Assembly (NCBI RefSeq): GCF_009734425.1
Contig: NZ_CP046455.1
Span: forward strand, 1,240,001-1,304,000
Source: Corynebacterium occultum
GTDB lineage: Bacteria > Actinomycetota > Actinomycetes > Mycobacteriales > Mycobacteriaceae
Direction of reading: 5' to 3'
Length of the DNA: 64,000 nt
Below the pieces are notes generated by a model. The model did not search any database. It worked only from the letters and a program-made list of their open reading frames with translations, and was not told the DNA's origin. Each line of letters opens with the position of its first letter. Within the stretch, counting starts at the first letter, position 1. Shown piece after piece: positions 38,271 through 47,789 of this stretch. The position numbers and the translations under genes were made by a program.

Positions 38271-39377
38271 ATGACCTTCGATCGCACCGTTCCGGCACCT
38301 TATGTTCCCGCCACCAGCCGCTATGAGGGTATGGAGTACCGCACCGTCGGTCGCTCCGGACTCAAGCTACCGGCCATCTCCCTCGGCCTCTGGCACAACT
38401 TCGGCGATGATAAGCCGATGGCCACCCAGCGCCAGATCATCCACCGTGCCTTTGACCGCGGAGTCACGCACTTCGACCTGGCCAACAACTATGGCCCGCC
38501 CGCGGGTTCCGCCGAAAGCAACTTCGGCCGCATTCTGCGGGAAGACCTGAAGTCCCACCGTGATGAACTGATCATCTCCTCCAAGGCGGGTTGGAACATG
38601 TGGTCGGGGCCCTATGGCTTCGGTGGTTCCCGCAAGTACCTGATGTCCTCGCTGGATCAGTCCCTGGAGCGCCTGGGCCTGGACTATGTCGACATCTTCT
38701 ACCACCACCGCCCCGACCCGGACACCCCGCTGGAGGAGACCCTCTATGCTCTGCGCGATATCGTCAACTCCGGCAAAGCCCTGTATGTGGGCATCTCCTC
38801 CTATGGCCCGGAGCTGACCGCCGAGGCCGCTGAGTTCATGGCGGAGGAGGGTTGTCCGCTGCTGATCCACCAGCCGAGCTATTCCATCGTCAACCGCTGG
38901 GTAGAGGAACCTGGCGAGGATGAGGAATCCCTGCTGGAGTCGGCCGTCGATAATGGCCTCGGCGTGATCGCCTTCTCCCCGCTGGCACAGGGCCTGCTCA
39001 CCGACCGCTACCTCAAGGGGGTGCCGGCTGATTCTCGTGCGGCGGCAGGTAAGTCACTGAGCGAGGGGATGCTCTCCCAGGAGAATCTGGCGATGGTCTC
39101 CCAGCTCAATGACATCGCCTCCGAACGTGGCCAGACCCTGGCGCAGATGGCGCTGGCCTGGGTGCTGCGCAAGCAGGGTGAATTCGGTGAACAGACCGTG
39201 GCCAGTGCCCTGGTGGGTGCCTCCTCGGTGGCGCAGCTGGATGAGAACCTGGCGGCCCTGGACAACCTGGAATTCTCCGAGGCTGAGTTGGCCGCCATTG
39301 ATGATGCCGCCTCAGATGCCGGGATCAATATCTGGGCCGGGGCCACCAGGTCCAAGATCCACGACGAAAAGAACTAG
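38271..39377 (+). CDS. aldo-keto reductase (YghZ/Kv-beta type)
   Basis: 368 codons. The tetrad of the family is visible: Asp in FDLANNYGPP with Tyr, Lys in IISSKAGWNM, His in DIFYHHRPDP. The NADPH loop is GVIAFSPLAQGLLT and the C-terminal VASALVGASSVAQLDENL. It is closest to the YghZ/L-glyceraldehyde-3-phosphate reductase type, which detoxifies methylglyoxal. Divergent from the GT87 gene, convergent with lysE (two bases between stops). Confidence 0.92.
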   Translation: MTFDRTVPAPYVPATSRYEGMEYRTVGRSGLKLPAISLGLWHNFGDDKPMATQRQIIHRAFDRGVTHFDLANNYGPPAGSAESNFGRILREDLKSHRDELIISSKAGWNMWSGPYGFGGSRKYLMSSLDQSLERLGLDYVDIFYHHRPDPDTPLEETLYALRDIVNSGKALYVGISSYGPELTAEAAEFMAEEGCPLLIHQPSYSIVNRWVEEPGEDEESLLESAVDNGLGVIAFSPLAQGLLTDRYLKGVPADSRAAAGKSLSEGMLSQENLAMVSQLNDIASERGQTLAQMALAWVLRKQGEFGEQTVASALVGASSVAQLDENLAALDNLEFSEAELAAIDDAASDAGINIWAGATRSKIHDEKN

Positions 39378-39379
39378 CT

Positions 39380-40093
39380 TTACATCAGTGCCAGGTTGGT
39401 GGCGATCACGCCCAGCACCACGGCGATGATCACGTTGAGCACCCGCCATACGCGGGGGCTCGACAACGGCCGGGAGAGCAGCCTGGCCCCATAGCCCACC
39501 ACCGGGAACCAGAGCAGACTGGCCAGGAAGGCGCCACCGCTAAACAGCCAGCGCCCCGTGTCCCCGTGCTGGTTGGCGATGCCGCCGATCATCACCAGGG
39601 AGTCCAGGTAGGCGCCCGGGTTGAGCCAGGTCAGTGCAATGGCCAGCATCATGGGCTTGAACCAGGGTCGACTCAAGGCCTGTTCCTTGATTCTGGTGGG
39701 GGAGGGTAGAACCCGGGTCCGGGTCAGCACTGCACTGCCGGAGCCGCTGGGCACCACTTCGTTGGAGGCCCGGGGAGCGGACTCCTCGACGATCTTGACT
39801 TCTCCGGGGCGCAGGGCGTCGCGAAGCGCGAGCAGGGCGAACCAGCCGAGGTAGGCCACACCGGCCCACTTGATCACCTCGAGCACCAGGGGTGCTGATT
39901 CCGTCAGCACGCCCACGCCCAGGGTGCCGGCGGTGAAGAGGATGACGTCCGAGATCAGGCACACCAGAATCACCGCGGTGATTCCCTCACGACGAACACC
40001 CTGCTTGAGCAGCAGGATATTCTGCGGGCCGATGGCCACGATCAGGGAAAGGCCGAGAAGAAAACCGGAGAGCACAATGGACATGAGTTTCAT
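39380..40093 (-). CDS. lysE: L-lysine exporter LysE
   Basis: 237 codons from the ATG at 40093; C. glutamicum LysE is 236. The conserved start SLIVAIGPQNILLLKQGVRREG, the ISDVILFTAGTLGVGVL block and the TWLNPGAYLDSLVMIGG motif all match. It exports basic amino acids, avoiding toxic accumulation. A hydrophilic stretch around residues 95-130 is a little longer and less conserved. It is divergent from lysG, its activator. Confidence 0.95.
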   Translation of the reverse strand: MKLMSIVLSGFLLGLSLIVAIGPQNILLLKQGVRREGITAVILVCLISDVILFTAGTLGVGVLTESAPLVLEVIKWAGVAYLGWFALLALRDALRPGEVKIVEESAPRASNEVVPSGSGSAVLTRTRVLPSPTRIKEQALSRPWFKPMMLAIALTWLNPGAYLDSLVMIGGIANQHGDTGRWLFSGGAFLASLLWFPVVGYGARLLSRPLSSPRVWRVLNVIIAVVLGVIATNLALM

Positions 40094-40154
40094 TCTGCAG
40101 TCAGGCAGTGCTGAAGTAAATTTGATGAATCTCATCTTGGTTTAGAATTGCTTC
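40094..40154. promoter_or_regulatory. lysE-lysG control region
   Basis: A 61-bp gap separates the divergent starts. AATTTGATGAATCTCATC spans a short dyad, and the region is AT-richer than the genes around. By analogy with C. glutamicum, LysG with lysine, arginine or histidine would bind here and activate lysE. Confidence 0.7.
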
Positions 40155-41054
40155 ATGAACTTGAATCCCCAGCACCTGCAGACCCTGCTCGCCATCGTCG
40201 ATGAGGGCAGCTTCGAGATCGCTGCTGTGGTGCTCGGGATTTCACCCTCGGCGGTCAGCCAGCGGATCAAGGCCCTGGAAAAAGAGGCCGGGCGGGTACT
40301 GGTCCGCCGGACCTCCCCGGCGACCGCCACCGATGCTGGGGAGGTGCTGGTGCAGGCCGCCCGTCGGATGGCGCTGCTGCAGGCGGAAACCGCCAACCGT
40401 CTACGCGGCCGGATCGACCGCGTCCCCCTGGCCGTGGCGCTCAACGCAGACTCCCTGGCCACCTGGTTCCGTCCGGTGCTCGCGGATGTTGCGGGTTATG
40501 GCGAGGCCACCCTCCAGCTCTATGTCGAGGATGAGTCCCATACCCTCAGTGCTCTGCGGCGTGGCGATGTGCTCGGGGCAGTGACCCGGGAGGCGGGAGC
40601 TGTCTCCGGATGCGAGGTCATCGAGCTGGGGGAGATGCGTTATCTGGCGGTGTCCACCCCGCAGCTGCGGGATGAATTCTCCCACCCGGGACACGTTGAC
40701 TGGGCCAGAATGCCGGCGCTGCGTTATGGCCCGCGGGATGCCCTGCAGGACGGTGATCTAGTGGAGAGGCTTGATTTAGGCGAGACGAGGAATCGTCGTA
40801 TCTCCCAGATCCCCTCCTCGGAAGGCTTTCTCGAAGCCGTCCGCGTTGGCCTGGGGTGGGCGCTGGTGCCCGATCTCCAGGTCGCGCCGCTGCTGGAGAA
40901 GGGGGAGCTGGTGCTTCTCGACGATCGCGTCGCCCGGGTCCGCCTCTACTGGCAGCGGTGGCGCCTGGAGTCGGAACTGCTGGGGCTTCTCAGTGAGGCG
41001 GTGATCGCCGCCGCCGGCGAGGCGATCAACACGGATCGCGCCGAACTGCGCTAG
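40155..41054 (+). CDS. lysG: LysR-type activator of lysE
   Basis: 299 codons. An N-terminal helix-turn-helix (LLAIVDEGSFEIAAVVLGIS, PSAVSQRIKALEKEAGR) is followed by the LysR effector domain (ADSLATWFRPVLADV, LRRGDVLGAVTREAG). It matches C. glutamicum LysG across its length. It responds to basic amino acids and activates lysE. Confidence 0.94.
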   Translation: MNLNPQHLQTLLAIVDEGSFEIAAVVLGISPSAVSQRIKALEKEAGRVLVRRTSPATATDAGEVLVQAARRMALLQAETANRLRGRIDRVPLAVALNADSLATWFRPVLADVAGYGEATLQLYVEDESHTLSALRRGDVLGAVTREAGAVSGCEVIELGEMRYLAVSTPQLRDEFSHPGHVDWARMPALRYGPRDALQDGDLVERLDLGETRNRRISQIPSSEGFLEAVRVGLGWALVPDLQVAPLLEKGELVLLDDRVARVRLYWQRWRLESELLGLLSEAVIAAAGEAINTDRAELR

Positions 41055-41057
41055 GCA

Positions 41058-42137
41058 TTAAACCTGGAAAGGCTCCGGGTTCTTCACCTGCTCACCGGCA
41101 GGGACCGGGCCCGGCAGGGTGGTTCCCTTGGCGAAGGGGGAGCCGCCCAGCTTCTCGCGGCCATGTGCGCTCATCAGGCCGGAGAGATCCGGTCCGGCGG
41201 GGATGATCTGGGTCGGGTTGACCTCCTCATGGACCACGAAGTAGTGCTCCTTGATCTCGGCGAAATCGGTGGTGTCACCGAATCCCGGGGTCTGGAAGAG
41301 GTCTCGTAGATAACCCCAGAGGTTCGGCATCTCGGTGATCTTGTTCCGGGAGCACTTGAAGTGCGAGTAGTAGACCGCGTCGAAGCGGATCAGGGTGGGG
41401 TAGAAGCGGATATCAGCCTCGGTGATGTGATCGCCCATCAGGTAGCGACGGGTGGAAAGGCGCTCCTCCAGCCAGTCCAGGGCCACCCAGAGACGTTCAT
41501 AGGCCTCATTATGGGCTTCCTGGGAGCCGGCGAAACCGGTGCGGTAAACACCATTGTTGACCTCGGTGAAGATGCGTTTCATCACCGGGGCCATTTCTTC
41601 GCGAAGGTGCTCGGGGTAGAGCTCCGGTGCGCCTTCGCGGTGGAACTGCTTCCACTCCAGGCTGAAGTCGATGGTGATGGAGGGGTAGTCATTGGTGACC
41701 ACCTTCCCGGAGGACTCCTCCACGATGGCCGGAACCGTGATGCCCCGCGGGTAGTCGGGGAAACGATTGAAGTAGGCGTCCTGCAGGCGGGGGATTCCCA
41801 GCACCGGGTCCACCTTGCCCGGATCCAGGTCGAAGGTCCAGGAGCGGACATCATGGGTGGGGCCGGTCAAGCCCAGGGAAATGACATCTTCCAGTCCGAG
41901 CAGGCGGCGGGTGATCACGGTGCGATGTGCCCAGGGGCAGGCGCGTGCGGCGATGAGGCGGTAACGGCCAGCTTCGACGGGCCAGTGGAAGGTGTCGTCG
42001 TCCTGGGGGATCGGATCGGATCCTGCCGGGACGTCGGCGACAATGCGGTCGGTAATGTAATTGGTGTCGCGGACGAACTCGCCGTCCGAGGAAGCGTTCT
42101 TGGGGGCTCCCGCCCAGTCCTTGTTCTCGTTGCTCAT
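41058..42137 (-). CDS. Xi-class glutathione transferase / glutathionyl-hydroquinone reductase type
   Basis: 359 codons. The N-terminal thioredoxin-like domain has the catalytic ARACPWAHRTVITRR (Cys-Pro-Trp-Ala-His), the C-terminal helical domain has RRYLMGDHITEADIRFYPTLIRFD. The family reduces glutathionyl-hydroquinones. Corynebacteria use mycothiol instead of glutathione, so the physiological thiol is probably mycothiol, but this is inferred. RBS AGGAGTTCTGAC precedes the ATG. The gene is convergent with lysG. Confidence 0.9.
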   Translation of the reverse strand: MSNENKDWAGAPKNASSDGEFVRDTNYITDRIVADVPAGSDPIPQDDDTFHWPVEAGRYRLIAARACPWAHRTVITRRLLGLEDVISLGLTGPTHDVRSWTFDLDPGKVDPVLGIPRLQDAYFNRFPDYPRGITVPAIVEESSGKVVTNDYPSITIDFSLEWKQFHREGAPELYPEHLREEMAPVMKRIFTEVNNGVYRTGFAGSQEAHNEAYERLWVALDWLEERLSTRRYLMGDHITEADIRFYPTLIRFDAVYYSHFKCSRNKITEMPNLWGYLRDLFQTPGFGDTTDFAEIKEHYFVVHEEVNPTQIIPAGPDLSGLMSAHGREKLGGSPFAKGTTLPGPVPAGEQVKNPEPFQV

Positions 42138-42314
42138 GTCAGAACTCCTGCCCTAATTGTGTGACGTGTCAACAACTATAGCTGGAAAGCGTCGTTTCCG
42201 CCACCGTGATGGACTCGGTCCCCCCGGGGAAGTGAAACCTCCTCCTGCCCCGAATTTCCCCGGCGCGCCGCAACAATCTCAACCTGAGGTTGAGGTTTCA
42301 CCTACGCTGGCAGC

Positions 42315-43394
42315 ATGAGCGATGAACAGAAGAACCCCAAACCAGACCGCGCCGGAGACGGTCTCGATGACCTCGATGTACCCACCTACCGCCCGGGCAG
42401 GGCAGCCTCCGCCACATCCGGGAAGGAGGAGGTCCCGAGCACCAGCATCTATGAGCGCATCGGAAGGGCAGCCCCGCAGAGTATTCCCGCCAAGCCGAAA
42501 CAGAAGGGTGCCGATGTGCCCCCCGCCCCTTCAGGTGAGGAAACCTCTTCCTTCAAGGCGGCCAGCGTCCCCGAGCGCTCTGAGCCGCTGCGCTCTGATG
42601 CCCCCACCACCGCATTCAGCCGCCCCCCGAAGACTGAGGCAGCTGCGGCGAAAACCACCCAGATCCCCGCGGAATCCTCCTATCAGGACACTGATTTCGC
42701 CCCCACCACCTCAGGAGACACCGTGACGTCCTCCACGCAGCCCACGTCCGAGTCCACCCCACAGCCCTTCGACACCCCGGCCGCAGCCGGAACTTCCGGG
42801 GGGCTCTACACCGGCAGCACCGCCGTGGATGCCACCACGGACACCCCGGACGAGATCCGTGACAAGGCCCGGGAGGGCAAGCGCGGCACCATCGACTGGG
42901 GCATCCTGCTGATTCGCCTGCTGCTCGGCGCCTACCTGGTGCTCACCTCGGTGGCCACCTTCTTCCAGCTGGGCGGTAATGCCGGTCTGGCCGGACTGGA
43001 AAGCGAGTACGCCGGCTATGTCCTACCCAATATCCTCGCCATCCTCGTGCCTTCCCTGCAGCTGGCAGCGGGTGTGTTCCTCATCTTCGGCCTGATCACC
43101 CCGCTCTTCGCGGCGATCGCCACCGTGGTGACCTCTTTCACCGCACTTCACGCCCTCTCTGACAGTGGAGCCGGCCTGAATATCTTCGCCTGGGATGACT
43201 CGGTGATGCTCTCGGTGATCCTGCTGGTCATTTCCCTGGCACTGCAGTTCACCGGCCCGGGCCTCTACTCCTTCGACTTCAGCCGCGGCTGGGCACGACG
43301 CCCCCTGGTCAGCTCCTGGATCTTCGTGGTGTTGGGCATTGCAGGTGCCGTGGCACTCTGGTGGTTCGGAGCCGGGGTCAACCCGCTGAACTGA
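42315..43394 (+). CDS. DoxX-like membrane protein with disordered N-terminus
   Basis: 359 codons. The first ~190 residues are a charged, Pro/Ser/Thr-rich region that is likely disordered and cytoplasmic. After DWGILLIRLLLGAYLVLTSV come four membrane helices with the DoxX pattern (TVLTSF, LQLAAGVFLIFGLITPLFA, VMLSVILLVISLALQFTGPG). DoxX proteins are linked to quinone or redox defence in actinobacteria, here unproven. A terminator follows. Confidence 0.85.
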   Translation: MSDEQKNPKPDRAGDGLDDLDVPTYRPGRAASATSGKEEVPSTSIYERIGRAAPQSIPAKPKQKGADVPPAPSGEETSSFKAASVPERSEPLRSDAPTTAFSRPPKTEAAAAKTTQIPAESSYQDTDFAPTTSGDTVTSSTQPTSESTPQPFDTPAAAGTSGGLYTGSTAVDATTDTPDEIRDKAREGKRGTIDWGILLIRLLLGAYLVLTSVATFFQLGGNAGLAGLESEYAGYVLPNILAILVPSLQLAAGVFLIFGLITPLFAAIATVVTSFTALHALSDSGAGLNIFAWDDSVMLSVILLVISLALQFTGPGLYSFDFSRGWARRPLVSSWIFVVLGIAGAVALWWFGAGVNPLN

Positions 43395-43417
43395 CCTTTC
43401 CAGCTTCGCTCATGAGA

Positions 43418-43463
43418 AAGACGTCCGTGCCCTCCTTGGGGGTACGGACGTCTTAATTATTTT
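43418..43463 (+). terminator. intrinsic terminator after the DoxX-like gene
   Basis: AAGACGTCCGT (43418-43428) pairs perfectly with ACGGACGTCTT (43444-43454), then AATTATTTTTC. Confidence 0.92.
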
Positions 43464-43528
43464 TCGTCGGGGACATACACTTATGGTGACGAAATAGGAA
43501 GCGCAGTCAGGGAAGAGGCCGACAGGAC

Positions 43529-43897
43529 ATGAATGAGTTCAAACCCACGGCATTTGATGTGTTCCATCTCTTCGCTCTCCTGCTCGGGGGTGGGATGCTG
43601 ATGACATCCCTGCTTGGCCGATCTTCCTTGTTCGCAGGAGGTGCCCTGATCATGCTTGGCGCCCTCGGGGTGGGTGTGGTGCTGCTGCTGGCTGGATCAG
43701 TGACCTGGTTCTTCTCCGGCAGCACTATTCTGGTGGGCCTGGGAATGCTGCTCAGCCCGCACCGGGAGTTCGTGCATCAGGAATTAGTGGTCTTTCCCCC
43801 CGGGGCGGCCGTGCTGATCCCGGGGTATGCCCTGGTGCTACTTGGTGGCCTGTCCTTAGTGGTGTGCCTCAGAAATCGCTGGTTCAGTTATCGGTAG
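43529..43897 (+). CDS. small membrane protein, unknown function
   Basis: 122 codons, three to four hydrophobic helices (FHLFALLLGGGMLMTSLLG, LIMLGALGVGVVLLLAGSVTWFF, VLIPGYALVLLGGLSLVV). A weak ribosome-binding site (GAGGCCGACAGGAC) precedes the ATG. The 3' 42 bases overlap the end of the convergent GT87 gene. Family not recognised. Confidence 0.65.
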   Translation: MNEFKPTAFDVFHLFALLLGGGMLMTSLLGRSSLFAGGALIMLGALGVGVVLLLAGSVTWFFSGSTILVGLGMLLSPHREFVHQELVVFPPGAAVLIPGYALVLLGGLSLVVCLRNRWFSYR

Positions 43898-45169
43898 CCT
43901 GCGCACCGAGAACCACAGGGCCACCAGGTAGACCAGGGCCAGCCAGACGAAGTCCGAGACCTGGAACTTCTCCCACACGCTCAGGGTGAACACGTCCACG
44001 CCATCTCCGAACCACCACTTCGGTGGTTCGGTCAGCACCAGATAGGTCCAGAGCAGGGTGGTGCCACCTAGCAGGTAGGTGGGCCAGCCGTCGGGGAAGA
44101 GGTTCAGGCAGTGCCAGAGGGTGACCGGCAGCAGCAGCGCCAACCAGACCCAGTGGTGGGACCAGGAGACCGGGGAGATCAGCAGCATGACCACCGCATT
44201 GACCAGTACCGCGTCGGTGTGTAACCCCCGTTTGATCAGGGCCAGCATGAGGGCGGCACCAGCGGCGATCACCAGGACCACCAGGACCAGCCAGATGAGG
44301 TTGAGGATGGTGCCGTGGGCCTCCATGGCTTCCCGACTGTCGAAGAAGCGCATCACCATGCCCTTCAGCGAGCTGTTGGAGGTGTAGGTGGAGTCCACCC
44401 CGAATTCACTGGTGGTGCCCATACCCAGCAGCACCGTTGAGAAGTACTCCCAGGTGGCGTCCCAGCGTGCCGCAGCGGCAATCAGGGTCACCAGGATGGC
44501 CGAACCGATGGCCACGAAGATGGCCTTGAAATCCCGGCGCAGCAGGAAATAGAGCAGCATGGCGGCCGGGGCGATCTTGATGGCGGCAGCCACGCCGATC
44601 AACCAGCCCTGGGGCAGGAAACGACGTTTGCGGGGCATGAGATCCAGCACCACCAGGGTCATCAGGATGACATTGATCTGGGCGAAGGAGGCATTGAGCC
44701 AGATCGGTTCGATCAACAGCGCCAGCGGCCAGGTCAGGGCGGTGAAGGTGAGCACCTCGGTGCGGCTGGCCTCTTTGAGGAAGGTGCGCAGCACCAGGTA
44801 GAGGCAGAGGGCCAACAGAAATCCGGAGAGGAGGATGATGAAATCCCCGGCCTCGTCATCATCCATCCACCCGAAGACCGTCAGGGGGGTGAGCACCAGG
44901 GCCCCGAAGGGCGGATAGATGAAGGGCAGGGCCAGGTCCCCGGCGTACATCGGTTGGGAGTACATCTCACCACCCTGGAGGAACTCCCGCACACCGGCGC
45001 GATAGATGATCATGTCGACCGGGAAGTCGGTGATCTTGGTCTGGCGGAAGATCAACCCGAGGGAGGCCAGCACACCGATGAGGGTGAACATCCGGTGATA
45101 GGCCGGTGGCAGATGAAGCTTGTCTTTAACTCCTGGGGCTATAGTCACCCAACCGAGGGTAGGGGGCAT
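43856..45169 (-). CDS. GT87 membrane mannosyltransferase, copy 2
   Basis: 437 codons; a GTG at 45148 is an alternative start. It has about ten membrane helices with the GT87 catalytic loop (FPVDMIIYRAGVREFLQGG-type, acidic Asp after the first helix) and EPIWLNASFAQINVILMTLV in the middle. It is a paralog of the protein at 36685-38115 with shared blocks such as LLISPVSWSHHWVW. Likely role: mannose transfer from polyprenyl phosphate to cell-wall glycolipid. It is third in line behind ilvD on the same strand, separated by a terminator. Confidence 0.85.
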   Translation of the reverse strand: MPPTLGWVTIAPGVKDKLHLPPAYHRMFTLIGVLASLGLIFRQTKITDFPVDMIIYRAGVREFLQGGEMYSQPMYAGDLALPFIYPPFGALVLTPLTVFGWMDDDEAGDFIILLSGFLLALCLYLVLRTFLKEASRTEVLTFTALTWPLALLIEPIWLNASFAQINVILMTLVVLDLMPRKRRFLPQGWLIGVAAAIKIAPAAMLLYFLLRRDFKAIFVAIGSAILVTLIAAAARWDATWEYFSTVLLGMGTTSEFGVDSTYTSNSSLKGMVMRFFDSREAMEAHGTILNLIWLVLVVLVIAAGAALMLALIKRGLHTDAVLVNAVVMLLISPVSWSHHWVWLALLLPVTLWHCLNLFPDGWPTYLLGGTTLLWTYLVLTEPPKWWFGDGVDVFTLSVWEKFQVSDFVWLALVYLVALWFSVRRLPITEPAISEAHH

Positions 45170-45185
45170 TCCGGGGAAAAGACAA

Positions 45186-45212
45186 AACCCACACCGGGTG
45201 ATGGTGTGGGTT
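45186..45212 (-). terminator. intrinsic terminator after ilvD
   Basis: AACCCACACC and GGTGTGGGTT form a perfect 10-bp stem. Read on the minus strand it is followed by TTGTC after four T residues, so it ends the ilvD transcript. Confidence 0.85.
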
Positions 45213-45253
45213 AATCTCCCGGGAAGAATTTTCCGGGGAAACAGCCTTGGGGC

Positions 45254-47095
45254 TTAGTCGACCTGGCGGACGGCACCCTTGTCGGCGCTGGTGGCCAGCT
45301 TGGCGTAGGCGCGCAGGGCCTTGGAGACCTTGCGGTTACGGCCGACCGGGGTCCAGGGCTGCTCGGAGGCCTCCATGGCGGCACGGCGCTGGGCCAGGAC
45401 CTCCTCGTCGACGTCGAGGCTGAGCTGACGGTTGTGGACGTCGATGGTGATCTGGTCACCATTCTCGATCAGTGCGATCAATCCGCCATGGGCGGCCTCG
45501 GGGGAGATGTGGCCGATGGAGAGACCGGAGGTGCCGCCGGAGAAGCGGCCGTCGGTGATCAGGGCGCACTTCTTGCCCAGGCCGGCTCCCTTGAGGAAGG
45601 CGGTGGGGTGCAGCATCTCCTGCATGCCGGGGCCACCGGAGGGGCCTTCATAGCGGATGACCACGACCTCGCCGGCCTGGACCTCACGCTTGAGGATCAT
45701 GGAGACGGCGGCTTCCTGGCTGTCGACCACACGGGCCGGGCCGGAGAAGTGCCACAGCTCCTCCTCAACGCCGGCGGACTTGATCACGGCACCGTCCTCG
45801 GCCAGGTTGCCACGCAGGATGACCAGGCCACCGTCCTTGGTGTGGGCGTGCTCCACATCGTGGATGCAGCCGTTGACGGCGTCGGTGTCGAGGCTGGACC
45901 AGCGGTTGGAGGTGGAGAAGGCTTCGGTGGTGCGAACTCCGCCGGGGGCGGCGTGGAAGAGTTCGATGGCCTCCTCGGAGGCCTTCCCGCTACGGATGTC
46001 CCAGGTCTCCAGCCATTCCTTCATGGTGGCGGAGTGGACGGTGTGGACGTCCTCGTTGAGCTTGCCACCCCGGTAGAGCTCACCGAGGATGGCGGGGATG
46101 CCACCGGCGCGGTGGACATCCTCCATGTGGTAGTCGGAGTTCGGGGCGACCTTGGACAGGCAGGGGACCCGCTTGGAGAGCTCGTCGATGTCGTACAGGT
46201 CGAATTCGAGTTCGCCTTCCTGGGCGGCGGCCAGGATGTGGAGGACGGTGTTGGTGGAACCACCCATGGCCATGTCCAGGGCCATGGCGTTCTCGAAGGC
46301 GGCCTTGGTGGCGATGGCGCGCGGCAGGACGGACTCGTCCTCTTCGCCGTAGTAACGGCGGCAGAGCTCGACGACGGTTTCACCGGCCTTCTCGAAGAGG
46401 GCCCGCCGGGCGGTGTGGGTGGCCAGGGTGGAACCATTGCCCGGCAGGGAGAGGCCGAGGGCCTCGGTGAGGCAGTTCATGGAGTTGGCGGTGAACATGC
46501 CGGAGCAGGAACCGCAGGTGGGGCAGGCGGACTCCTCGACCTTGGCCAGACCCTCATCACTGACCGCCTCATCGGCGGAAGCGGAGATGGCGGTGACCAG
46601 GTCCATGGGGGCGTTGGCGACACCGTCGACGACGACGGCCTTGCCGGCTTCCATCGGGCCGCCGGAGACGAAGACCACGGGGATGTTCAGCCGCATGGCG
46701 GCGTTGAGCATGCCCGGGGTGATCTTGTCGCAGTTGGAGATGCATACCATGGCGTCAGCGGTGTGGGCGTTGACCATGTACTCCACGGAGTCGGCGATGA
46801 TCTCCCGGGAAGGCAGGGAGTAGAGCATGCCGCCGTGTCCCATGGCGATGCCGTCATCGACGGCGATGGTGTTGAACTCCTTCGGCACGCCCCCGGCGGC
46901 ACGGACCGCACCGGCGACGATGTCGCCGACATCCTTCAGGTGCACATGTCCCGGAACGAACTGGGTGTAGGAGTTGACGATCGCGACGATCGGCTTGCCG
47001 AACTCATGCTCCTGGGTGCCGGTGGCGCGCCATAGCGCGCGGGCTCCCGCTGCATTACGGCCGACGGTGGTGACTTTTGAACGAAGGGGGATCAA
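45254..47095 (-). CDS. ilvD: dihydroxy-acid dehydratase
   Basis: 613 codons. It makes the 2-keto acids of valine, leucine and isoleucine, using a Fe-S cluster. Cluster cysteines are in [12 protein letters not shown] and [15 protein letters not shown]; the catalytic Ser/substrate block [10 protein letters not shown] is near the C-terminus. Size and motifs match the longer IlvD class. It is transcribed after the PH-domain gene with 84 bases between. Confidence 0.97.
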   Translation of the reverse strand: MIPLRSKVTTVGRNAAGARALWRATGTQEHEFGKPIVAIVNSYTQFVPGHVHLKDVGDIVAGAVRAAGGVPKEFNTIAVDDGIAMGHGGMLYSLPSREIIADSVEYMVNAHTADAMVCISNCDKITPGMLNAAMRLNIPVVFVSGGPMEAGKAVVVDGVANAPMDLVTAISASADEAVSDEGLAKVEESACPTCGSCSGMFTANSMNCLTEALGLSLPGNGSTLATHTARRALFEKAGETVVELCRRYYGEEDESVLPRAIATKAAFENAMALDMAMGGSTNTVLHILAAAQEGELEFDLYDIDELSKRVPCLSKVAPNSDYHMEDVHRAGGIPAILGELYRGGKLNEDVHTVHSATMKEWLETWDIRSGKASEEAIELFHAAPGGVRTTEAFSTSNRWSSLDTDAVNGCIHDVEHAHTKDGGLVILRGNLAEDGAVIKSAGVEEELWHFSGPARVVDSQEAAVSMILKREVQAGEVVVIRYEGPSGGPGMQEMLHPTAFLKGAGLGKKCALITDGRFSGGTSGLSIGHISPEAAHGGLIALIENGDQITIDVHNRQLSLDVDEEVLAQRRAAMEASEQPWTPVGRNRKVSKALRAYAKLATSADKGAVRQVD

Positions 47096-47179
47096 GGGGG
47101 TGCTCCTGAAAAGAGGCGTGCAGTTATGGCGGAAAGTGGGGGAGGGCCGGGCCTGGGGCTGGGGGTAGGCCTAGGTCTG

Positions 47180-47746
47180 TTATTCCCTGGGGGTGGCGCT
47201 GCTCTGGGCCTGTTCGGCCTCGGCGGCTTCCAGGCGGGCTTTCTCAGCCTCGCGCTGGGCGTACTCCTCACGTGAGATGAGAACCTGGCGGCCATCCTTG
47301 TTGTGGATGACGACCTTGGCCTCGGCGGCTTCCTTACCGGCGGTCAAGGCATCGGGGATCCGACCGGTGGAGGCTTTTTGGAGGAGGGGGAGTGAGTTGA
47401 AGGTGACACCGGGCAGAACATGGTCCTTGCCTGCAGTGGTGCGCAGCTGGGCCTTGGCACCCTTGAAAGCCACGCCCTCGATCTGCTCCCAGCCGAAACG
47501 ACGGTTGGCCTTGAAGGCGTAGTCGATCTCGACGCCCTCATCATTGACGCGGGTCTCGGATTTGATGACCCACCAGGCGAAGAGGATCGGGAGGGCGAGG
47601 ATCCAGAAGAGGTACAGCGGGGCGTAGCCGACACCGAAGAGGAAAATCAGGAAGATGACCACGGCCGCGAGGAGGTGGGTTCGTTCGGGTTGGAACTTCA
47701 CTGACTCGGACTGGTTATCTGCTGGTTGGCCTGCCTTGGAACTCAT
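47180..47746 (-). CDS. membrane-anchored bacterial PH-domain protein
   Basis: 188 codons from the ATG at 47746. Two hydrophobic segments (LLAAVVIFLIFLFG and LYLFWILALPILFAWWVI) precede a PH-like fold (VNDEGVEIDYAFKANRRFGWEQIEGVAF), then a basic, glutamate- and alanine-rich tail that may form a coiled coil. This is the PF10756-type pattern common in actinobacteria, function unknown. It lies between mscCG and ilvD, all on the minus strand. Confidence 0.75.
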   Translation of the reverse strand: MSSKAGQPADNQSESVKFQPERTHLLAAVVIFLIFLFGVGYAPLYLFWILALPILFAWWVIKSETRVNDEGVEIDYAFKANRRFGWEQIEGVAFKGAKAQLRTTAGKDHVLPGVTFNSLPLLQKASTGRIPDALTAGKEAAEAKVVIHNKDGRQVLISREEYAQREAEKARLEAAEAEQAQSSATPRE

Positions 47747-47789
47747 AGCCAACATAGTAGTCACCACCCCCGCCCACCCGTAATCCGGG

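Noticed and set aside
45434..47035. 533-codon open frame opposite ilvD
   Set aside because: Shadow of the ilvD codon pattern, Gly/Val/Asp-rich, without domains.
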